Part shown: positions 51,901 through 61,200 of the stretch, piece by piece | Layout: every line of letters starts with the position of its first letter | Position numbering within the stretch: position 1 is the stretch's first letter | Source of the DNA: Closterium sp. Naga37s-1 | Taxonomy: Eukaryota > Streptophyta > Zygnematophyceae > Desmidiales > Closteriaceae | Length of the DNA: 64,000 nt | NCBI GenBank assembly: GCA_947471745.1 | Contig: CANJKZ010000264.1 | Coordinates: forward strand, 875,501 to 939,500 | Reading direction: 5' to 3' | Translations under genes and position numbers: made by a program | The notes under the pieces: generated by a model | Databases searched by the model: none | The model's input: the letters and a program-made list of their open reading frames with translations, nothing else | Told to the model about the DNA's origin: nothing

Positions 51901-54900
51901 CCGCCTCGTTCACGGCATCAGTGAGGTCAGGCGAGAGTGGACAGGGGAAGAGAGTGGGCGGCACCTGGTGGGGATGGGAATACAAAGGCCTCCACTGGTG
52001 AGGAGGGATACTTGTGCACAAGGATCAGAGGGTGCCTGTTGAGAGCACTTCGCCACGCCTCCACTGCTGCCTCCACTGCTGCCTGCACTGCTGCTTGCAC
52101 TGCTGCTTGCACTGCTGCTTGCACCGCCTCGTTTACAACGTCAGTGAATTCAGGCGAGTGGACAGGGGAAGAGACTGGGCGGCACCTGGAGAAAAAAGAA
52201 GGGGTGGGTGAGAGAAGTGAGATATACACAAGATCTCAGAAAGTGATTCCCCAGTCTTAGAGCCAAACTCCTCCATGCCTGCACTGCTGCCTGCAGTGCA
52301 TCGTCCACAACACGAGTGAAGTCCGTTGAGAGTGGACAGGGGAAGACAGCGGGTGGTTCCTGGTTGGGATGGAAAAAGGAGGGCAGGGGATGCGCATAAG
52401 AGGGAAGGGGATGGGAAGCAGAGCAGGCAGACTGAGAGGGCCTTTGGTGATGGATCAGCCCCACACAGCACCATGCTATGTGTGGGTCATGCCCATGCTC
52501 ATGCTCATGCTCATGCTCATGCCCATGCTCATGCTCATGCTCATGCTCATGCTCATGCTCATGCTCATGCTCATGCCCATGCTCATGCTCATGCTCATGC
52601 TCATGCTCATGCTCATGCATGGCCGCCTCGTTTTGAGGCGCCTCAAAACGTGGCCACCTCGTCCACGACACGAGTGAGTGAAGTCAGGCGAGAGTGGACA
52701 GGGGGAGAGATTGGGAGGCACCTGGTGGGGTGAGGATGGGGGAGGCAAGGATGGAGCTTGCAGCATGAGAGCGTTTCAGTTATTATGCTATGCCCCCATT
52801 CACATGTTACTTGCCACCGTTGCTCCCCCACGCCTGCACTGCTGCATGTGGCAGGACATACCATCCAGGTTCCTTCCACACATGGCATGGCAGGACAGAC
52901 CGTCCAGGTTCATTGCACTTGGCAGGACATACCGTCCAGGTTCGTTTGACGGCAATCTTCGTTTTGCCTTGGAATATGAACGCCACGTCATCAGCCTTCA
53001 CCACTCTGTCGGCAGCAGTATGCAGGGGCAGAGAAGAGGGAAGGAGCAGGGGAGCAAGCGGGTAAGAGGAGAGGAGAGGCCAAGAGGGAGAGGAGGAGAG
53101 GGTAGGTGGAGAGAGGGTAAGGGCAGTCAGGAGAAGAGAGAAACACAAGTGTTAAACCAACATTGCTACTGGCACTGTCCCACACATTTACAACCACACT
53201 GCACCGCACTGCACCTGGTCATGAGCACCTCCCTCTGTTAAAATATATATTGTGTAGCATGCCAACACATGTGACTGTACACCAATTGTGGTGTACAGTT
53301 GGGTTGGGACTACACCCAACTTTGGGTGTAGTCTTGCACTTTGGGGTGCCAATCCACCCAATTGTGGTGGAGCCCCCAAATGCAACCCTCTTGACTTGTG
53401 GGTACCTCACTTCCCACAATTGAGGTTACCCCAAGCCAAGTGGGCCTAGGGTTGCCTCACTTCTACAAAGTGTGGGCAACCCAACCCACTTGACCTATGG
53501 TTCCCTCACTTCCCCAAGTGAGGTCAACCCAACCTATGGTCACTTTCATCCTTCCCTTCCAACCTTCCCTTCCAACTATGTATGCTAGGTTGTTCCTCTA
53601 ATCTGATCACTTGTTCAATTTGCTACTTTCACATGGTATAGAGCTACTTGTTCCTAGGCCTTACCTCTCCCTCCCTTCAGTTTTTTTTTTCCCATGGGCC
53701 CACCCCACAGCTAAAAACCCTTTCCTACGCGTGGCTCAACTAGCCATCACTAGCATACTCTCGCCGCGACCTACGCCGTCGCCGCCGTTCCCCCCCCCTC
53801 CCGCCGCGATTACGCCTTCCTCGCCTGCGGATTCCACCGCCGCGAGCGCAACGCCGCTGTCCCCTCCTCCCCCCCGCCGCGACCCCCTGTCGCCGCCTCC
53901 CCTTCTCGCCGCCGCGCCTAATTCGGCGCCGCCTGCGCATCCTGCCGCCGCGACGCCTCGTCGCCGCCTGCCCGCTGCCCGTCCCTCCGCCGCGACGTCA
54001 CGTCGCCGCGTTCCCGCCGCCGTGCCTGCTACGGCGCCGCCTGCGCATCCTGCCGCCGTGACGCCTCGTCGCCGCCTGCCCGTCCCTCCGCCGCGACGTC
54101 TCGTCGCCGCGTTCCCGCCGCCGCGCCTGCTTCGGCGCCGCCTGCGCATCCTGCCGCCGCGACGCCTCGTCGCCGCCTGCCCGTCCCTCCGCCGCGACGT
54201 CTCGTCGCCGCGTTCCCGCCGCCGCGCCTGCTACGGCGCCGCCTGCGCATCCTGCCGCCGCGACACCTCGTCGCCGCCTGCCCGTCCCTCCGCCGCGACG
54301 TCTCGTCGCCGCGTTCCCGCCGCCGCGCCTGCTTCGGCGCCGCCTGCGCATCCCGCCGCCGCGACGCCTCGTCGCCGCCTGCCCGTCCCTCCGCCGCGAC
54401 GTCACGTCGCCGCCTCCCCCTTCCCGCCGCCGCGCCTGCTTCGGCGCCGTCTGCCCGTCCCGCCGCCGCGACAGCTCGTCGCCCCCTGCCCGTCCCGCCG
54501 CCGCGACCTAACATCGCCGCCTGCGCATTCCGCCGCCGCGACTGCTCGTCGTCACCTCCCCGCCCCCACCCCCCCCCCCCCCCCCCCCCCCGCCGCGATT
54601 TCGCATTGCCGCCTCCCCTCCCACCGCCGCACCTGCTTCCGCGTCACCCACGCATCTCGCTGCCCCTTCTGCATCGCCACCCTCCCGCAATTTCCCCCGC
54701 CGCAACTGCAACATCGTCGCCCCGCGGTTCCCGTTAACGCCACTGCGCCGCCGCCGCCCTACCGCCGCGACTGCTTCGGCGCCGCCTGCCCATCCTCCAC
54801 CGCGACCGCGCCATCCCCGCCCACACTTCCTGCCGCCGTGACTGCCCCGTCGCCGCCTGCAGATTCAGCCGCAACTGCACCCTCCCTTCCTCCTCTCCCT

Positions 54901-55163
54901 ACTCCTCTCCCCCCCCCTCCCCCTCCCCCTGCGCCCCTCGTTGCCGCGGCCTGCCTGCCGCCGCCGTCCCTCGTTTCGCCGCCGCGGCCCTTCCGCCGTC
55001 GCCTGCGCCCCTCGTCGTCGCGGCCTGCTCGCCGCCGCCGCCCCCGACTTTGCCACCGCCTCCCCTTCCCGCCGCCGCACGTTCGCACAGCCGCCTGCGC
55101 CCTTGTCACCGTCGCTCCCTGCACCTTGAACGCCTCTGCCCTCCACCGCTGTCTCCCTCCTTT

Positions 55164-55206
<43 letters not shown>

Positions 55207-58200
55207 CTCCTCCTGCCAGCGGCAGCAGCAGCGGCAGCAGGGGAAGTGCAGCAGCCTCCGCAGCAGCAACTTCACCCTTGGCCGCCGCGGGTCCACCCGC
55301 CGTCGCCCATCATGACTGCTACCCCCCCTGCCCCTCTCCCCCCTCCTCACTGGAGCAGTGTTACTCCTCGCCCCTCCCTTCTCAACACTCCGACCCTCCA
55401 CTCCTCCCCCCCCCCCTTATCTCCGCCTGCTCACCCCCTCCCCCCCTCCCCATCTGCGGCGTTTCCAGCAGCTCCAGCATCAGCAGCAGCAGGACTTCCA
55501 GCAGCGGCAGCAACCACAATTTCTCCAGCCGCACCCCCCACATCTCCTCCAGCCGCGGCAATCGCAGCAGCAGCAGTTCTTCCGACACCAACAGCAGCCG
55601 CAATCTCTCCAGCCTCACCCGCCACAGTTTCTCCATCCCCAGCAGCAGCAGTCCTTCCAGCCGCAGCAGCGGCAGTCCTTCTAGCAGCAGCAGCTGCCAC
55701 AGTTCCTTCCACCGCAGCAGCAGCAGTCCTTCCTGCAGCAGCAGCAGCCACAGTCTCTTCAGCCGCAGCAGCAGCAGTGCTTCCAGCAGCAGCAGCTGCC
55801 ACAGTTCCTTCCGCCGCAGCAGCAGCAGTCCTTCCAGCAGCAGCGGCAGCCACAGTTTCTTCAGCCGCAGCAGCAGCAGTGCTTCCAGCAGCAGCACCAG
55901 CCACAGTTCTCTCCATCCGCAGCAGCAGCAGTGCTTCCAGCAGCAGCAGCCACCACAATCTCTCCAGCCGCAGCAACCGCGGCAGCATCGGCGGTGCTTC
56001 CAGCAGCAGCAGCAGCCCAATCTCTCCAGCCGCAACCGTCACAGTCTCTCCCACCGCAGCAGCCGCAGCAGCAACAGTACTTACAGCAGCAGCACCCGCC
56101 GCTCTCTCCCTCTTCTATCCATGAAACAACTCTCCAGTACTCTGTGTTCCCTCCCTCTCCTTCCCCCCCCCACCCTGGACTTTGTCCTTGACAGTGGGGC
56201 CACCGAAACCGCACTAAAAGACGCTGGCACCCTCACCCCCCTTCCACTTCCCACCCAGGTTCATGGTGCCGACTCCAGCTTTTCCATCCCCTGCACTCAC
56301 CTCTCCACCCTTCCTTGCACCGCCTTCCCATCCGGTACAGTCACCGGTCTCCACATCCCTACCCTTCGCAATAACCTCCTCTCCCACCGTGAACTCCAAG
56401 GCGTTGGCATTACCGCCATATACCCTGGCTTTGCTTCCTACTGCGATCTCTACCACACCGCCTCTGGTCGTTTCCTCCTGCGCATTCCCCTTTGCCCTCG
56501 CACTCGCCTTTACACGCTCCGCACACCCCGTCCCTCCTTTTGTCACGTCACCACTCGTGCTGGTACTTCCACCGGTCCCCTTCTCCCTCCCCCTCACCCT
56601 CCCCCTCCCCCTCCTCCGATATCCTCCTCCTCTACTCCATCCGCCTCCTCCTCCCCCCCCAACTTTTCCCCCACCCCATCCCCCTCCTCCTCTACTGCCC
56701 TCTCCCATCCTGCAGTGCTCCTACATCACAGACTCGGCCATCCCAACTTCGCCGCACTTCGCTCCACCGTCACCTCTCGCCTCCTTAACAGCCTTCCTCC
56801 CACCTTACCTCCCCTCCCCTCCTCCCCTGCTCCCCCATGCCCATCATGCATTCATGGCAAGCTCAAACAGTCCCCCCATCACAGTCATCCCACCTTCGCT
56901 CCCGCCCCCATTGACCTTGTTCACATGGATCTCTGGGGCCCTTATCCCATCCGCTCCCGTCAGGGGCACAGGTACATGCTCGTGCTCGTCGACGACCACA
57001 GTCGGTACTCCACCGTCTTCTTTCTTCACACGAAAGACCAGGTGCCGGCTGTGGTCATCAACTGGGCTGAGCAGTGCCGCAACCACTTCAAACGTCCCAT
57101 AGGCCGCCTTCACTCTGACGGTGGGGGTGAGTTCATCAATCATACTCTCTCCACTTACTGCAAAACATACGGCATTCAGCAGACCACCACCCTTCCCCAC
57201 TCCCCTCAGCAAAACGGCATCGCTGAGAGTCGCATCCGTGAGATCACCAAGATTGCGCGCTGCCTCATTGCTCACGCCTCCACTACTCCCTCCCTCTGGA
57301 GCTATGCCCTCATTCATGCCGCCCTCCTCCTCAATCTCCGCTCCCACCCTCAGCATCCCTCCTCCTCCCCCACAGAACTCTGGTCCAAGGCCAAGCCTGA
57401 CGCCGCAGGCCTTCGTGTTTGGGGCTGCAAGGCGTTCGTCCTCATTCCACCGGCCGACCGCTCCCGCGCTGCTGGCAAGCTCGCTCCTCGCGCTCTGGAG
57501 TGCGTCTACCTTGGGCACAATCGTGATTCCCCAGGCTACCTATTCCTCCACCCTCCCACCAATCGCCTCATCCGCAGCATTGACGTCGTCTTCGACGAGT
57601 CCACTCCCTACTACTCCACCCCTCCTCCTGACCCCCTCCCTCCTCCCACTCGCCCCCTCGCTTGGACCGACACCATCCTCCCGCCTCTTATCCCTCCAGC
57701 GCCTCTCCTCCCACCTGTCGCCGCCCCACTCCCGCCTTCCTCCTCTGCCGACGTCTACGACCCTGCCGCACCCGCCTCCCCCGCTCACTCAGCTGCACCC
57801 CCTCCCCCCTCTCCCTCCTCCTCTCATTCTCCTCCTTTCCAGCAGCCGGATCAGCAACAGCAGGGGCAGCAGCAGCAGCAGCAGCCGGATCAGCAACAGC
57901 AGGGGCAGCAGCAGCACCAGCAGCAGCAGCAGCAGCGGGAGCAACACCAGCAACGGCAGCAGGGGCAGCAGCAGCAGCAGCCGGGGCAGCAGCAGCAGCA
58001 GCAGCAGCAGCCAGAGCAGCAGCAGCAGCAGCAGCAGCCGGGGCAGCCGCATCAGCAGCAGCCGGGGCAGCCGCATCAGCAGCAGCCAGGACAGCAGCAG
58101 CAGCACCAGCATCAGCAGCAGCAGCACCAGCAGCAGCAGCGGCGACGTGCCACTTCCCGCTCCTCCCCCTTCCTCCTTCCTTACATCCATACCCGCTCGG

Positions 58201-61200
58201 TGGACAAAATCCTTGGGGCTCCACCTCCTGCCTCCATTCAGCTCCTTGAGGACTCCCATGAGGAGTTCCTCAACATTCGGGAGCACACTCCATTCCTTGC
58301 CGCCCTCTACCTTGACTTCCTGGGCTTTCCTGTCCTTGGCGCCACTACTACCCCCACCATCTTCACTCCCTCCACCTTCCAGGAAGCCATCACCTGCCCT
58401 GATGCGGATAAATGGATAGCAGCGATCTTCCTGGAGTGTGAGGCTTTCATTCGCAACGACTCCTTTGTCGATGTCCCCCTCCCTGCTGGCGCTAATCTCG
58501 TTGACGGCAAATGGGTCTTTCGGGTGAAGCAGCTGCCGGGCGAGGAACCAGTGTACAAGGCCCGCTACTGCGCCAAGGGGTTCACGCAGACTTGGGCTGA
58601 GGACTACTGGTTCACCTACGCCCCCACCGCCAAACCACCCACCCTTCGCGCCGCCATGGACATTGGTGCACGTGACGACATGGAAATCGACTCCATGGAC
58701 GTCTCCAATGCGTTCCTGCAGGGCGACCTGCATGAGCGCATTTTCCTCCGGCGACCCCCCGGGTTCCACGCAGCCTTTCCTGAGAACACTGTCTGGCAGC
58801 TGCGTCGCCCCGTCTACGGCTTGAAGCAGGCACCACGTGAGTGGCATGCGAAGCTGGCTGCCACCTTGGGGTCCCTCGGCTTCTCTGCTTCCCACTCCGA
58901 CGCCAGCCTCTTCATCCGCTCCTCCCCCCGCCGCTTCTTCATTCTGGTATATGTCGACGACATGATCCTGCTCTCTGACACCAAGGCCGACATGGAGCAG
59001 GTGAAGCTGTCCCTGCAGCAGCGGCTCAAGTGCAAGGACCTTGGCACCCTCACTCACTACCTCGGCATGACCATCACGCGCAACCGCCCTGCTCGCACAA
59101 TCACCCTCTCCCAGTCCCATTACATCGGCCAGGTCTTGGAGAAGTTCGACATGGCGCAAGCCAAGCCTGTTTCCACCCCGCTCCCCTTCGGTCACCAACT
59201 CGCTCCACCCACCTCCCCCACCTCCTCCCCCCACCCCTATGCCGAGCTCGTTGGGTCCTTGATGTACGCAATGATGTGCACCCGCCCCGACCTCGCCTAC
59301 CCCATCAGCGTGCTCGCTCGCTTTGTCGGCACCGGTCGTCACTCTGAGGAGCACTGGAAAGCTGCCAAGCGGGTCCTCCGCTACCTTCGCGGGACCAGGG
59401 ACCTTGCCCTCACCCTCGGCGGCCCTTCCCGTCCCCTTCTCTCGGGCTTCAGTGACTCCTCATGGGCTGACACGCAGCCGGACCGCCGCTCCTCCCAGGG
59501 CTACGGCTTCACCCTTGGCAGCGGCCTCATCAGCTGGCGCTCCACCCGCTCCTCCGCCATCTCTCTCTCCACCTGCGAAGCCGAGCTCTACGCTGGCACC
59601 ATGGCCGCCCAGGAGTCGCGCTGGCTCTGCTTCCTTCTTGCGGAGCTTGGCGCCCCCCAGACGTGCCCCACTCTCTGGTGCGACAATGCCAGCACCATCC
59701 ATCTCACTCAGGACCCCGTCTATCACGCCCGCTCCAAGCACATCGAACTTCGCTACTTCTTCGTTCGCGAGCTCGTCCAGAAGGGCCTCATTGCCGTTCG
59801 CAAGATTGCAACCGAGGCCAACTTGGCCGACATCTTCACTAAGGCCCTCCTTCGCCCCGCGCACTCTGCCTTCCTCCGCCTCATTGGCCTTGCTCGCCCG
59901 GGCGCCCCTTGATTCAGGGGTTGTTCTCTTCTTGTGTTAGCATGCTAAGGGGTTGTGTTAAAATATATATTGTGTAGCATGCCAACACATGTGACTGTAC
60001 ACCAATTGTGGTGTACAGTTGGGTTGGGACTACACCCAACTTTGGGTGTAGTCTTGCACTTTGGGGTGCCAATCCACCCAATTGTGGTGGAGCCCCCAAA
60101 TGCAACCCTCTTGACTTGTGGGTACCTCACTTCCCACAATTGAGGTTACCCCAAGCCAAGTGGGCCTAGGGTTGCCTCACTTCTACAAAGTGTGGGCAAC
60201 CCAACCCACTTGACCTATGGTTCCCTCACTTCCCCAAGTGAGGTCAACCCAACCTATGGTCACTTTCATCCTTCCCTTCCAACCTTCCCTTCCAACTATG
60301 TATGCTAGGTTGTTCCTCTAATCTGATCACTTGTTCAATTTGCTACTTTCACACCCTCAGCTTCAGCCGGACTAGAATCTCAGCATTGCTGCCCAGAAGG
60401 ATGTTCGTTCCCCACCCAGCCATGTTGGTTGTTGCCTTTCACCACACTGCACCACACATTCTTCCGCAGCACACACTTGCATCGCCCTCTCACCACACTG
60501 AACCGCACTGCACCTGGGCATGAGCGCCTCCCTCAGCTTGAGCCGGGCCATAAATTCAGCATTGCCGCCCAGAAGAATGTCAGTTCCCCGCCCAGCCATG
60601 TTGGTTGCTATCGTCACTGCCCCTACTCGCCCGCTCTGTGCCACTATCTCTGCTTCTCTCTCCACGTTTTCTGGCTTGGCGTTCAGCACCTGTGAGATAG
60701 AGGGTGAGTGAGGAGAGGGGAGGGGAGGGGAGGATGGAGTGATGGAAGGATATAAATCCATGTTGGTTGCCTTGGTCACCGCCCCCACACGCCCGCTCTG
60801 CGCGACTATCTCTGCTATTCTCCACGTTCTCTGGCTTGGCGATCAGCACCTTTGCGGAGAAGGGGTGAGGAGAGGGGTTGAGGAGAATGGAAGGGAAGGA
60901 AGGATGGATGAGAAAATATGAAGGCATGTTGTTTCCGTTTTGGACTAGTTTTCCTTCCCTTAATTGTTTTCACATTGTTTCTTCACTCTTCACCATGGAA
61001 ACTGTGCGTAATCAAGGCAACGCTAATATGATGGAAGCAGTGTGTGTCGTTGCCTTGATTACGCACGGGTCCCATGGTGAAGAGAGAAGAAACAATGTGA
61101 AAACAACTAAGGGAAGGAAAGCTAGCACTGAACGGAAGCGTTTGCATCCTTCAGCTTGGCTGATAGCGCCTCACTGATCCCAACCGATGTGGTGCCCACC

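Larger units (their letters stand above)
52010..52735 (-). repeat. Three echoes of the Sec[19 protein letters not shown] exon
   Basis: About 52020-52190: FPCPL-like, then TDVVNEAVQ and an in-frame expansion of AAVQ/AAVE (12-bp unit, about six copies). About 52260-52365: [18 protein letters not shown] then AAVQAW. About 52640-52730: [11 protein letters not shown]. The intact exon is 51964-51818, which has a single VQSAVEAW. Confidence 0.85.
53236..60353 (+). mobile_element. Complete-looking Ty1/copia LTR retrotransposon
   Basis: Two 398-bp LTRs (TG...CA) flank an internal region. Both sides carry the same 5-bp target duplication CCCTC (53231-53235 and 60354-60358). A tRNA primer site starting TGGTAT follows the left LTR and a purine run (aaggggttg) precedes the right one. 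The pol order is protease, integrase, reverse transcriptase, RNase H, which defines copia. The LTRs are identical by eye, so insertion was recent. The pol region looks whole. It lies antisense to SecA within an intron, inside an exon echo. Confidence 0.98.
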
